Shown in pieces: positions 21,378 to 32,316 of a stretch of DNA of 64,000 bases. The stretch's first letter is position 1, and the number at the start of each line of letters is the position of its first letter. Position numbers and translations under genes: made by a program. The notes below the pieces were generated by a model. That model had not been told where the DNA came from. It worked only from the letters and a program-made list of their open reading frames with translations, and made no database searches. Source of the DNA: Leishmania donovani (Eukaryota > Euglenozoa > Kinetoplastea > Trypanosomatida > Trypanosomatidae); contig NC_018241.1 in NCBI RefSeq assembly GCF_000227135.1, forward strand, positions 183,634 to 247,633, in the 5' to 3' direction.

Positions 21378-24300
21378 CGGGCAGACGATAAGCACCGCCA
21401 CACGCAACGTGGCACAGAGACACGGACAAAGGATGCATGTGCGTGTGTGTGTGTGTAGAACGTGTGGTGATGGTAGTTGTAGTGGCAGAGAGAAAAAGAT
21501 CGCCAACAGAGGATCAAACATAGCCACTTAGCTTTTATTGGCGGCGGACGTGCACGCGTCGCGCACCTTCAGTCCTTCTCTCTCAAGCGCTCTCTCTGCG
21601 TGTGCTTGTTCCGTGGGACATCTTCTACCGATACCGTCAAGCGAACTCATCCACAGTGTGTCACCACCAAGCGCTTGCGAGGAGAAGGGGGAGAGAGTAA
21701 ACGCACATAGGTAAGTGATTGGAGGCAGGAGTGAATTTAGCAGGTGGACACTGACCTCCCAAGCAGATACGCACGGAGGCGCTACCCAGGCACATGCTCA
21801 CACAGCCGCAGGCCGCTCGATCGCACGCTTCTTCTACCTGTCTGAGAAAACAACACAAACAGCCGCGGCGGGGGGGGGGAGGCACCAACGAAAAGAAACA
21901 TAACGACATCAACACGGCGACGACAACGATGGAAAGCACACACACATCCAAACATCCACCCACACGCTGGTGAAACGATGAAGACACCCAATACACCCGA
22001 AGAGGGGGAGGGGAGGAAGAGGGGATACGGTTCCACCTGGCAGCAGAAAGGGAGAGAATAATCGAAAAAAAAAAAAAACATATACAACTGTGGTGAGGTA
22101 GGGATACATTGGCTGAGAGAGAAACAAACAACGTCCCTGCCGGTGCATGCATGCGTGTGTGCGTACAATAGAAAGCCGATCAGAACTTGGAAAGAAAACA
22201 AGATACAGGGGAAAAAAGCGCCCAGAGACACACACTCAACACGGTGCCAACCGTGCAAACCACAACAAAGATGAAAAAGCGAAAAAAAAAGCAACGGGGT
22301 AATGCCGCCGCCGCCGAAGAAAAGGGAGGGCTGTAAAGAAGGAGAGGAGGGGCGTTCGAGGCCGCCGCCGCCACCGTCGAGCACGAGGGCTACAAGAGGA
22401 AAGAGAGGACGAGCACTGCACGTAGCACAGCAGGAAGCTCACATATGCAAGAAAGGAAAAATAAACAAGGCAAAACCTACGCGCACGCCTTCTATCACCA
22501 CTATAGCTGCGCATGCGCCTGTGCGACTGTGTTTGAATGTGAACGTACCTTCTCCACCGCACCCTTCGCTCTGCTTTCCGTCGGTCACGCTGAGGTAGAC
22601 AAGACGACAGAGGCCACCGCCTGCACACCACACACAAAGACGAAAGGAGTGTCCGCCCACGCAGACGGGTGCAAGAGCTTAGAGGGAACATGTACTGAAA
22701 CGACCCCCTCCCTCCCCCTGGTGTACGATGTGCAGCCTCTGCGTTTCACGACGAGAGAACACAGACACGCACACGAGCGAGGGAAGACACACGCAAGGGC
22801 GCACCATTCGCCTTCATCTTTTCGCCGTTGTGTGCGTGTGCATGTGTGTGTGTGCTTGTGGGCTTAGAGAGGCTTCATGTGCACATGAGGTGTGAGGAAA
22901 GGAGGGAGAAGGTGCGCATGTGTGTGGATGGGGCTGTGGGTACTGACGGGGGGCATCGTCAATGGGGCAGAAAAACACACCCAAGATAAGATAGGGACGA
23001 AGGCAGTTGATCCGCACCCACATCACGTCAGCAACACATCCAAGGAGAAGGAAGAGAGAGAACAGCGATGAAGACATCACTCATTGTAACCGCCACACCG
23101 TATACAGAGTGTCGCGTAGCAGAAAAAATAAAGCAATGAAGAAATAAACACATGAGGGGAGCAAGGAGCACAATCACACACGACTGCGCGCTGAAAGCGC
23201 AGATAGAGAGAAAGGGAGGGGAAAAGGGCGAGGAGAAAGCCCAAAACATAGGCACATACGTACGAATATATATAGACAGGTGTACGCAAGCACACACACA
23301 CACACACACACACGAGCACTCACGCAAAAGTCGCACTTTCAAGTACGCTTGGTCTCACGGGAGGACGATGAAGAGCTATAGGTAGAACTAGAGCTTGATG
23401 GAGCACAAAGACGAGGACAGGGACAGAGAGAGAACACAACAACAGACGAGAAACACGGGCCGCTGTACACATGGCGGCGGATGCCGTTTGGGTTGTGATG
23501 GTGACGGAGCCTTTTTTTTCTCGGGCTGCTGTTTCGACGTCATTTTTCGTTTGTGCTGCACGCACGGCATAAAGGATACACATGCAGAGGGAAGAAAAAA
23601 AGGAAAAGGCCGCTTGTACCTGCGTGTGTAAAGGTGAGCAAACAACAGAAAATAACACGGTGGAGAGTACGCTGCAAAAAACAACTGAGAGGATGTATGC
23701 GTGTGTCTGAGGTGGGTCTAGCGGCGGGCGGAGGGGGGAGGGACAGGAGAGAAGAGAGGCGGAAAAAGCCCCTCTTTCTCCCTCCCTTCACGCACAACCA
23801 CACGCAGAGGGAGATATGCCCACAGACACACGGTCCCCCAAACAGCGTACGAAGGTGTGCGGGTGGCGTGCTAGGGGTAGGGGCGGGTGGATGGGAGGGA
23901 GAGAGAGGGAGGGGTGGGGAGGGGGGAGAGCTGGAGTGGGTTGAGGATGTTTCGCTGCCCTTTCGGTAATCCTCATTCGCTTGCGCTTCTGTGGAGGGGA
24001 GAGGGTTAGAAGTCAGGGATGGAAAAAAGAAGAAGAAGGGTGAGCGCAGGACAGAGAAGGGGAGGACACGCACACCAACGGAGCGGGCACACTTCAAGGC
24101 AAAAAGAAGGAAAGGAAAGGGAAGGAAGGGCGCTTGTGTGTGTGTGGGGGGGGGGACAAGAGGCGGAATAACAAATATGCATACCTATAGTACTCAGAAG
24201 AAACAAAAAGCAACAACAACAAAGAAGTGAAGGGAAGGAGAGGATGGGAGACTTGCCAATGAGAGCATTCTTGCACGCTTGACCACAGCGCAGATATACA

Positions 24301-24460
24301 CACCCACGCAAGCAGCCAGCAGCGAACTGGGTGCATGCAAAGAAAGACAACACATCTGGAGAGGGTGTGAGGGAGGGAGGAAGAGAGAGGGGGGGGGTGC
24401 ACGACCACGACCTCTCCACCTCATTCTGTTGTCCACTCGTGGGGACTCAAAGAAACATGT
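19902..24460. other. 4.6-kb spacer, largest gene-free stretch, nothing recognised
   Basis: Every open frame translates to low-complexity peptides. Landmarks are an (CA)18 tract at 21341-21376, A-runs near 22065, poly-G near 24148 and 24391, and many GA-rich stretches. It should contain the 3'UTR of the upstream paralogue and the splice acceptor for the gene starting at 19901. I found no tRNA-like B-box or other RNA gene, though small RNAs cannot be excluded by eye. Confidence 0.55.
21341..21376. repeat. (CA)18 microsatellite
   Basis: An uninterrupted run of 36 bases. Confidence 0.95.
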
Positions 24461-25927
24461 CTAGACGCCAAAGGTCTGTCGCCCAATGAGTGGGTTCTGG
24501 AAGCTCTGCGGAGACTGCCGTGATGCTGCCGATTTCATGGAGCCTGTACTTGACGCGCGTTTCAATATCGAGTTCGCCAGTGGATCATTGACCGTCGACG
24601 CCGCGGTGGTGACAGGGCTGCTTTTCCGACTGCAGGTGCTGTCCGCTCGGGATGACGGACGCCGATGCACCGCATCCCTTCTATTGTGCGCAGCCATCAA
24701 GGTGCGACGCGTCTGCAGCTGCGACTGAGTGCCTTGACTCGGGAGCGACGCCGCGGCGCAGGCGTGCTGCTGCTGATGCGGCTCAGCGGAAAGCACGTGG
24801 AGCTGGGCGGATTTGGGGCTGATGCTGTGTGAGGAGGAGCAGCGCTGGTTCACAGGGCTCAGAGCCGCCGCTGACGAGGCGACAAGGCTGCCCCGTGGCG
24901 TCCGAGCAAGCGAGCTGGCCGAGCGCTGATTTCGACGCCGCTTAGCCGCGAGCTTCTCCTCGGCTTTCGCCGTTCGAGTCTGCACGTCTTCAATTTTGGC
25001 GCACAACTCCTTTTCTTCCTTCAAGGCCGGCTTGTACCCACACAGGTACATGAGGAGGAGAGAAATCAAGAGAACGACGACGAGACCCGCTGACACGACG
25101 ATCGGGACCAGTAGTGGGATGTCGCCGAGCTGATGCACTGCCGCCCACGCCGGGGTGGAAGTGGTGTCCAGCAGTGTGAGCTGGGCGGCTGCCTTGCCGG
25201 TCGGGCTGTCGACGCGGTGCTCGACATAGGTCAAGAAGGGCATGTAGCGACGTGTGTAGCGCCATTCGCCATTGGCGTCTACTGCAAGCGTAGAGTTGGC
25301 GCCGTAGGTGCAGGAGCATTCCGGCCACGGCCTGAAGGATGAACAGTTCCAGTATTGGGCACGGTACTTGTCGGAGAAGTTGGTGTAGAAGCCGTTGACC
25401 GCCTTCGTGCCATCCCAGAAGACAAGTCGGGGGTCGATCTGATCCGACGGCAAGCGGTCCGGCAGCGACGTCGGATAGCGCCAGTACTGAACGCAGCAGA
25501 GCGGGTTGTCGGCGACGCAGTCGCCGGCGATGCCCGCATGCAGCAGTGTCTTGAAGCACCCCGAGAGAGTGTAGGTGGTGTTCCAATCGTTCTGCGGCAA
25601 GGATAACAAGTTGCAGTGGTCGAAGCCATGCTCCTCCGCACCAGTGCCGAAGTTCGCCATGACGGAGCTGCTGATGAGGTTCTTGATGAAGATGTTCATG
25701 TCCTCGGTGAAGGCGTAGAGAAAGCTACATGATGCATTCGGCAGTAGGCGGTCAATGTCGATGACGGGGTCGCTTTTCGCCTCATAGGCGAACCGCTGGC
25801 CTCTGCGCTGCGCCAGCAGGTACGCCGGCGAGGCGTCCACCACCACCGCGGTGAATGCGGGCGCGCACAAGAGCAGGGTGAGAAGAAGAGCCTGCACGGC
25901 GCGGAGCGGTGCCGCGACGACGAACAT
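24461..25927 (-). CDS. Type I membrane protein with coiled-coil tail, paralogue of 18807-19901
   Basis: The protein has 488 residues. A signal sequence (about 8-28) is followed by an ectodomain to about 268, one membrane segment (about 270-298), then a charged helix (about 301-335, KEEKELCAKIEDVQTRTAKA) and a long Ser/Arg/Pro-rich tail. Ectodomain motifs shared with the paralogue are CFKTLL (124), LCC (143-145), YWR (148-150), VFWDG (169), VNGFYTNFS (177-185), NCS (194) and DANGEWR (217-223). An extra Cys cluster, WPECSC, is absent from the paralogue. Seven or so N-glycosylation sequons are visible. No known family was recognised. The two tails are unrelated, so the pair shares an extracellular role but probably differs in cytosolic partners. 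AG acceptors lie within 30 bases upstream of this ATG, supporting the start. Confidence 0.87.
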   Translation of the reverse strand: MFVVAAPLRAVQALLLTLLLCAPAFTAVVVDASPAYLLAQRRGQRFAYEAKSDPVIDIDRLLPNASCSFLYAFTEDMNIFIKNLISSSVMANFGTGAEEHGFDHCNLLSLPQNDWNTTYTLSGCFKTLLHAGIAGDCVADNPLCCVQYWRYPTSLPDRLPSDQIDPRLVFWDGTKAVNGFYTNFSDKYRAQYWNCSSFRPWPECSCTYGANSTLAVDANGEWRYTRRYMPFLTYVEHRVDSPTGKAAAQLTLLDTTSTPAWAAVHQLGDIPLLVPIVVSAGLVVVLLISLLLMYLCGYKPALKEEKELCAKIEDVQTRTAKAEEKLAAKRRRNQRSASSLARTPRGSLVASSAAALSPVNQRCSSSHSISPKSAQLHVLSAEPHQQQHACAAASLPSQGTQSQLQTRRTLMAAHNRRDAVHRRPSSRADSTCSRKSSPVTTAASTVNDPLANSILKRASSTGSMKSAASRQSPQSFQNPLIGRQTFGV

Positions 25928-25980
25928 TTTTTTCTGTTGTGAGCCTACAGAGGAGGGCGATATTGGTCAGGTGGAGAGAG
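25928..25980 (-). promoter_or_regulatory. Likely trans-splice acceptor of the 488-residue membrane protein
   Basis: On the minus strand, pyrimidine-rich sequence (CGCCCTCCTCTGTAG) ends in an AG about 20 bases before the ATG at 25927; a second AG follows in ACAACAG. This is the usual trypanosomatid spliced-leader acceptor layout. The exact site is not determined. Confidence 0.5.
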
Positions 25981-26805
25981 GGGGTGGGGGGCTTGGGGGG
26001 GGGGTCTAAGCGGAACGCCGTATCTCTAGTTTTCTGCGGGAAGAGGGAGGGGAGGGCACAATCGAGAGGGTGGCAAAAAAGAAAAAAAGGGTGAATGGCG
26101 GGTTGGGTGGCGATGGGACTCGGAAATCACGCGTTCTCGTCTTCATTGATCGCGCGCGCCTAGAGCGTCTGGCATGTTTGTGTGCGCTTCGGTGGTGTTG
26201 GTGGTGGGTGAGGGTGGGGTGATTCAATCACGAAGAGCAACGTTCATGGTTGGCGAGGAAAAGTTCGAGCGAGGCGGAAATAGAGGAAGACAGTACGTAG
26301 CATACATTGCGAGATTGGCATCTCTGTGGAGCAGGGAGGGGTGGTGGTGGATGAAGAGCAATCAGCGAGCCCGATGCTCATCACAGTGGCCGTGCAAACC
26401 GCGCGCTTCGCATCCCTCCATAAACAGAAAGAAGACAAGCAACGGATACTGCGGGCTCCCAGCAGCGGCACATGATGAACATGTTACGCCTACTACTCTT
26501 TTTCTCGTCCCTGAGTGGGGAATAGTAGCAGTGTCGACTGCAGAAGGGTAACGCTTGCTCAGACGCAACGACCCACTCACGCCTCGGAGATGCATCGAAT
26601 TCCCGACACAACGCCGTGCATCGCCGTCTCCACAGGCACACTTCACTGAGGGAACACGCTCCGCTTGGCGTCAGCGGGGTCCCTCCTCTCCCCCGGGAGA
26701 AAGCTATGAGCCCGCATATACTATCACTTGAAAAACAACGCTAACGACGCCCTCTGTTGCGAAGAGAGGCGAACGGAGACGATTGAGGATGCAAGGGGTG
26801 CGTGC
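25928..26805. other. Spacer, no gene
   Basis: 0.9 kb with low-complexity frames only. The part from 26370 to 26720 is more complex in base composition but has no convincing open frame. Confidence 0.5.
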
Positions 26806-27588
26806 TCAAGAGGGAGCCGAACCCTCCCTGCCTTCCTTCAGTATGTCGCCAAGACTCTTGCAAAGAAGGTTGACGTCTCTCTCGCTGCACACTTCTTCAC
26901 GCAATGGACCTCTCTCATCGCGCTCACGAGCACGACACGACGCCAGTGCGCATTCCAGCTGCACCTGTAGCTGCAGAGCCGCATCTGCGAGTCGCAGAAG
27001 TGGCTGCACCACACGTGCATCGACCTCTGCGAGCCGCTCACGTTCTTGCTGGAGCGCATCGGCCAGCATCTTCACCTGCCATTCTAGCTGTTGCACGTAC
27101 CGCCTCGTGTGGGGGTCCATGGGTAGCGCTTGGGCTGGCGCACACGCTGTAGGTGACGGCTCAGAGAGACCGCTGCTACCGTCACGTTTCGATACCTCAT
27201 CTTCTGAGTCGCACTTGCTCTTAAACTCCGTGGGTGTGGTAGAGATGTCCGCAGCGACACGCATGCGCGATTCGTCGGGCGCCTTTTCAACCGAGTTTCC
27301 CTTTTTCTCTGCCGGGGAAGGATTCTGGATCGATGCTGGCGAGTGGAAGGGTACCGAGACACGCTCCAATGGGACTCTACCCGGATTTGCGCCCTCGGGC
27401 CCTTGGAGAACTTTGTGTGACCGGTTAAGTGAGGCTCTTGCTTCGCGCTGACGACGTCGCTGCAAGATGGCTTCCGCACGCGCGCGGTACGGGGTGCTGA
27501 GGTAGTTGTGCAGCGTCGCAAGCTTCTCCTCAAGCTCGTCAGCTGTGAGCGACGCGCCGCTTCTGACTGGGCTGCCTTTCGACGTCAT
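26806..27588 (-). CDS. Hypothetical coiled-coil protein
   Basis: The protein has 260 residues from the ATG at 27588; the frame continues 227 codons upstream through (CA)n-derived and Ser/Pro-rich sequence that is not credible protein. The N-terminal 55 residues are helical and charged (LTADELEEKLATLHNYLSTP, then ARAEAILQRRRQREARAS). The middle is disordered. Residues about 165-235 form a clear coiled coil (RRYVQQLEWQVKMLADALQQ, ERERLAEVDARVVQ) followed by a Leu/Gln/Cys-rich helix. No membrane segment, signal or enzyme motif is visible. No family was recognised; a structural or adaptor role is the only inference available. Confidence 0.7.
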   Translation of the reverse strand: MTSKGSPVRSGASLTADELEEKLATLHNYLSTPYRARAEAILQRRRQREARASLNRSHKVLQGPEGANPGRVPLERVSVPFHSPASIQNPSPAEKKGNSVEKAPDESRMRVAADISTTPTEFKSKCDSEDEVSKRDGSSGLSEPSPTACAPAQALPMDPHTRRYVQQLEWQVKMLADALQQERERLAEVDARVVQPLLRLADAALQLQVQLECALASCRARERDERGPLREEVCSERDVNLLCKSLGDILKEGREGSAPS

Positions 27589-28021
27589 CACACTACTCGC
27601 GGGTGAGGAGTCCACCTGGCAGAGGTCAGAGAAGACTCGATGAGGCGCAGGTGGCGAAACGAAGGGCGAGAGAGACCGAGAGCGGCGGAGTGATGAAGGT
27701 AACCTGCTGGATAGAAGCGAGCGATCAGAAGGGAAGAAGGGGAGGGGGCTCGCGCCCACCTCACTATCTAATAGAGATGCAGAGAAACTGCCCCCTTTTC
27801 CTTGCTTTGGCGACGTATTACAGAATGACGAGGTGGGGGGGGAGTGGGTTAGAGGGGCGGAGGGCCCTGGCTCATTTTTGTTGGACTGGCGACGTGTGAG
27901 CGAGGGGATGATAAAAGGAGACGTGCGGAGTAAGACGAAGAGTGGGTCGGTGGCGGTGGTGGGGGAGGATAGGGAGCAGAACAGCGAACGGTTCGTCGCA
28001 CGCCGTGTTTGAAGCTCATCG

Positions 28022-28060
<39 letters not shown>

Positions 28061-28791
28061 AAACGCAGGGAGAGCGGGGGAGGGGCCGAGCGAGCGAGCG
28101 AGAGGGCGAAAGGCGAAAAAGCAAAGGTGCGGCTGCGATGGTCAGTAGAAGACCCACCACTGCAATGAGATGCCTTCCTCCACACACACACCTGTCTGGG
28201 CGCCCGACGCGCACGGTGAGGAAGGGAGGGGGGGGGCAGAAGACGAACGCAAGCAAGAGAGAGGAACATCGATGCACTGTCGTGTGAGCCCCCTTCTTCT
28301 CTTCATCCTCCATTTCGTCGGCCTCGCTCGCACACGTGATCAACATCCCACCGACACCGCCACGCACGAGCGCGCTCCTCGTGTCATTCGTGCTATGCTC
28401 GGAGAACACCGCACGGGGGGGGGGCTGTTCCTTCTTTTTTTCTTCGGAGTTGCATCACGTCTTCCACCGCCCTTATCGACAGAGAAGGGAGGGAGGAGGG
28501 GGACGGTTTTAGTTTGCTTTACAGTGCATAAAGGAGAGGAGGGGCACAATGGTCGCGGTGCGAGCAGCCAGTGTCAGGGGGCCAAGCACCCGCGAACGCT
28601 GGCACGTGCACCCAAACTCACACCCACACCCACCTCTTACTCTCTTCCTCTGGCGCTGCCCTCTGTTTCTCTCAATAGTTTCTTCGCGTCATCGAGAGTT
28701 AGGATACCAATGAAAATTCGAAAGAGAAGAAAACCCGCGTCCTACACCAATACGGCTACCACCTTCGGCACCACTACGCTGAACCTAAGGC
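27589..28791. other. Spacer, no gene
   Basis: 1.2 kb of low-complexity DNA with an (AC)17 tract at 28026-28059, a (GCGA)n stretch near 28087 and G-runs near 28228 and 28416. Confidence 0.6.
28026..28059. repeat. (AC)17 microsatellite
   Basis: An uninterrupted AC run in the spacer upstream of the coiled-coil gene. Confidence 0.92.
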
Positions 28792-31700
28792 TTAGTGCTT
28801 GCCCTCTGATGTGGACAGCGCGCGGCTGTGATACTTGCGCTTGTACCCTTGTGCCTTGCTGCAGTCGAAGAACTTGATCTTTTCGGTGTCCTCGAGGTAT
28901 TGACGCACGAGGTGCAATCCGGCTACGCTGTAGTCCATCCGGCTAACGCTCTCGTCCAGGCCCTCGGAGATGCGTCGGCGAAGCACGGCGAGACGACGGG
29001 CACCTTGCACTTCAGAGACTTCGCCGCGGACGGCGGCGGCGCGTAGCCCCTGAGTGGACCCCGACTCTGCGGGCATCATGACAAGCGCGAGAACCATCTT
29101 CGACGCCATCTCGTAGTTGAGCACGGCCTTCTCCGTCAGCATCGATTCCAGCGCCGTCAGTAGCGCATCGACGTGTATGCTGGTGAGCGATAGCAGGGTG
29201 TAGCGCAGCTCGCTCGGCCGGATCGTCTCGATGGTGGACCAGAGAAACTCCCACTCCGACATATTCAGCAGCATTGGGTGACGCGGCGTCGTATCGTCGC
29301 CGCACTGCTTGCGCTGCTGCTCAACGTTCACAATGTCTAGCGCCTCCATTAGCCGCTCCGCCGCCTCCGCCGTTGTGGCCGTCTGCTGGCCCGCAATGCC
29401 CACCTCAGCCGCCCCGGTGCCATTCACGTCCGCCCCGTCGAGCTTCTGCAGCGCCGCACGCTTGGCGACCTCCTCGTCCATCGCTTCCTGCGCCATGCGC
29501 TCCTCCTCTTCGTGAGGGAAGACGATGTCTTGCGTGCGCAGGAAGCAGCGGATGCACCGGTCAGCGCCGGCCGTCGCGACGCACGTGCCGTTGGCGGTGA
29601 CGGACACCGCCCAGAGACCGCGCTGGTGCTGGCGGAAGAGCTGGATCATTGTCCAGTTGTCGCCGTCCCACTGCTTCACAGACCCGTCCATGGACACAGT
29701 GAAGACGTAGTGCGTATCCTCGAGGAACTCCACCTGCGTGATGTAGTCGTCGTGGGCGTGTATGGCGCGGTGGCAGTCACCGAAGTCGGTGCCCCAGAAG
29801 CGCAACGACTTGTCCATGCCGACCGAGGCTACCAGTGTGCCGTCCGTGGAGAAGGAAAGCGACGTCGGCGGCAGCTTGTGGCCAAAGAGGGAGAGGTACG
29901 GCTTCATGGTATCGGCAAAGAAGAGCTGGACGTTGTTGTTCTGCAGACCCACCCCGAATAAGCGGTCATCCGGGCTGAAGGCGGCGCACAGCGGCACCTC
30001 CGTCAGTTCGATCTCCTGCTCCTGGACGAGGGTGGCACCGTTGCCTCCGGCCCCAGCGGTCATTGCATCGTCATCATCATCACGATCTGCTTCAGTCATC
30101 CGTGTCTTCTTGGCAGCGCCACGATTACCCGCGCTCTGGACATTTTTCTTGTCCTCGGTAAGCCCGATGGACCACAAAAGTAGCCGGCGATCGGCGCCGA
30201 GCGTGACGAAGCCGGCGCCGTCCGGCCTCCGAACGGTGTGCTTGACGCCGCCAACGTGGATGGCAGGCTCACGAAACAGCACGGCTGACGACGCCACGTC
30301 GAGCAGCAGCACCGACCCATCCTGCTGACCGACGCAGCAGAGCAAGGAGGAGATGGCGGACATGCAGGTCGCGTCCTCGACGTCCACGCTGCCCACGTTG
30401 TTCAGCGCGCCCTTGAAGTCCACGCGTGCCAGGTTTGCCTCCTTGGCGTCATAGAAGTCGTGATGGTCCAGGTGGTCGCTCTCCAGAAGGTCCTCCTTCA
30501 CCGTCAGCGACCACATCATCACCTTCTCCCGGCTTATCGACAGCAGCGCTGTGTCGGTGTCGACGAATGCCAGCTCGCGAATGTCGCTGTGATGCCCCTT
30601 CCAGTCGAAGGTGTGACGCAGCCGTAGGTCCGTCAGAGTCAGCACCGACGCCCCCTCGCGGTTGCTCGTCGTCAGCGTTGTCGTGAAGGTTTCCATTGTG
30701 TTGCTGCTGTACGTGACGGCGATGTGCAGCGTGTCGGCCTCGCTAAGCTGCTCCCGGGACGTCGGCGGCACGAAGCACACACTGCGGATCTTCTGCGGGA
30801 GGAAGAAAGCGCGCAGTGAGACGACTTCCTCCGCAGCTGTGGCCGCGACGACGGTGGCGGCGCTCGCGGAGGTACCGCCGTGCGACGGCGCCGCATCGTC
30901 CTCGTCGCCGTCTTGAGCACCGTCGTCCTCGGCCACAGTGTCGCACATCTTACTCTTCTTACGGCCTGCCTTCTTCTTACCCGTCTGGTGCCCAGAACCT
31001 GCGCTCGCCTCCTCGTCCAACACCTCAGCGCTGTCGGCTGCCGTTCCAGGGCCACGTCGTCGCTTGCGCTTGCGGTACAGCTTCCTCTTCACATTCTCGG
31101 CCGTCAGCACGTGGAACACCTCCACGGTGCGACTTGTGCACCCCACCATAAACGCGCCGTCGTGCGAGAAGTCGAGTGCCGTGATGGGCTTGTGATACTT
31201 GCGTGGCACCGTGCCATGGTCAAGAATCGCGCCGTCCTCCAGCTGCGTCTCGGCGGCGGCGCCGTTGTGCGCGTTGTCGGCGTCGCTCTGCTCTGGCGCG
31301 GCCAGCGATGCCGACGTCAGCAGCGGCTCTGTGTTGTACACCTTCAGGTAGTTCTCTCGCAGGCCGCAGTAGAGGCGGCGGCCCTGCGAGTCCGCTACCA
31401 TCGCGGTAACCTGCGTGTCAGAGGCGATGACGGTGTGGAGACACTGACGCAGGGTGAGGTCCCAGGTCTTGACCAGGCCATCGGCTGATCCACTCAGCAG
31501 CAGCGTGCGATCGTAAGCGGTGCCGCTGAAGTTGCCAGAACTGCCGCCCATATCACCAACGGTACTGATTCTCGTAGACAAGGACGGCACCATCGCCAGC
31601 GCCACCACGCCACCGCGGTGCCCGCGCAGACGGAACGACGCCTCTTGACTTACGAGGTCCCAGACCGTGATGTCGGTATCTTGTCCTGCTGAGCACAGTG

Positions 31701-32316
31701 TCGAGCGGGACGAGTCAACGGCAACAGCTAGCACTTGCGTGTCCACGCGGTGGCCCAGCGCGTAGAAGCGGCACACCGGCAGACCGTAGTTGTTGGCCGC
31801 ACTGCAGGAGAACACCGCCACGTATCCGTTCGAGTACCCGACAAACAGCATCCAGCCCGTGCTGTACTGCTGCGTCGCGGCACCGCTGCCACTGTGCACG
31901 TCTGCGTCGGCACTGAACTTGCTGCCACGTTGGTTCGCCTCCATGGGCACGACGTGCAGGGTGGTCACCTCGACCGGCATCTTGGCCTCGGCAGGGATGA
32001 GAGTGTGTAGCAGCTCTCCGCTGCGCACCGAGTAGACACGGACGGCCTCGAGGGACGGCACAAAGACTGCAGCTGCCGACGTGGCGATCACGGGAGCAAG
32101 GGCCGTACGACCACTGGTGGCATGTTCCCCACGTCCGTGGGACGATCCGCCGCGACTGCCACGAGCAAGGGAGCCGGTGCGCGGGCGGGCGCTGCTTCCG
32201 GCGGCGGCGGTGTAGCGAGACGGCACCACCGCGGCATCCATCGCGAGAGAAGCATTGCTCACTACAGCGCCGCCTTGTGGCCCGACGACGTAGCGCAAGT
32301 ACGTCTTCTCCACCAT
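28792..32316 (-). CDS. Utp12/Dip2 (WDR3) homologue, WD40 protein of the U3 snoRNP
   Basis: The protein has 1174 residues from the ATG at 32316 (MVEKTYLRYV). Two blocks of WD40 repeats are readable, for example TVLCSAGQDTDITVWDLVSQ-type (written here as a pattern), LLLSGSADGLVKTWDL and VFTVSMDGSVKQWDG, separated by a Lys-rich and an acidic insertion (EDDGAQDGDEDDAAP). The C-terminal about 150 residues match the Utp12 domain: IRPSELRYTLLSLTSIHVDA and the ending SRMDYSVAGLHLVRQYLE followed by IKFFDC correspond to the conserved end of yeast Dip2 and human WDR3. The protein acts in the nucleolus in the UtpB subcomplex of the small-subunit processome, which helps process 18S pre-rRNA. Tandem WD40 blocks plus this C-terminus separate it from other UtpB members. 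Length exceeds yeast Utp12 (about 940) because of low-complexity insertions. Confidence 0.9.
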   Translation of the reverse strand: MVEKTYLRYVVGPQGGAVVSNASLAMDAAVVPSRYTAAAGSSARPRTGSLARGSRGGSSHGRGEHATSGRTALAPVIATSAAAVFVPSLEAVRVYSVRSGELLHTLIPAEAKMPVEVTTLHVVPMEANQRGSKFSADADVHSGSGAATQQYSTGWMLFVGYSNGYVAVFSCSAANNYGLPVCRFYALGHRVDTQVLAVAVDSSRSTLCSAGQDTDITVWDLVSQEASFRLRGHRGGVVALAMVPSLSTRISTVGDMGGSSGNFSGTAYDRTLLLSGSADGLVKTWDLTLRQCLHTVIASDTQVTAMVADSQGRRLYCGLRENYLKVYNTEPLLTSASLAAPEQSDADNAHNGAAAETQLEDGAILDHGTVPRKYHKPITALDFSHDGAFMVGCTSRTVEVFHVLTAENVKRKLYRKRKRRRGPGTAADSAEVLDEEASAGSGHQTGKKKAGRKKSKMCDTVAEDDGAQDGDEDDAAPSHGGTSASAATVVAATAAEEVVSLRAFFLPQKIRSVCFVPPTSREQLSEADTLHIAVTYSSNTMETFTTTLTTSNREGASVLTLTDLRLRHTFDWKGHHSDIRELAFVDTDTALLSISREKVMMWSLTVKEDLLESDHLDHHDFYDAKEANLARVDFKGALNNVGSVDVEDATCMSAISSLLCCVGQQDGSVLLLDVASSAVLFREPAIHVGGVKHTVRRPDGAGFVTLGADRRLLLWSIGLTEDKKNVQSAGNRGAAKKTRMTEADRDDDDDAMTAGAGGNGATLVQEQEIELTEVPLCAAFSPDDRLFGVGLQNNNVQLFFADTMKPYLSLFGHKLPPTSLSFSTDGTLVASVGMDKSLRFWGTDFGDCHRAIHAHDDYITQVEFLEDTHYVFTVSMDGSVKQWDGDNWTMIQLFRQHQRGLWAVSVTANGTCVATAGADRCIRCFLRTQDIVFPHEEEERMAQEAMDEEVAKRAALQKLDGADVNGTGAAEVGIAGQQTATTAEAAERLMEALDIVNVEQQRKQCGDDTTPRHPMLLNMSEWEFLWSTIETIRPSELRYTLLSLTSIHVDALLTALESMLTEKAVLNYEMASKMVLALVMMPAESGSTQGLRAAAVRGEVSEVQGARRLAVLRRRISEGLDESVSRMDYSVAGLHLVRQYLEDTEKIKFFDCSKAQGYKRKYHSRALSTSEGKH

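Noticed and set aside
26806..28269. 487-codon version of the coiled-coil gene
   Set aside because: The first 227 codons translate (AC)n and Ser/Pro-rich spacer; the ATG at 27588 begins plausible protein.
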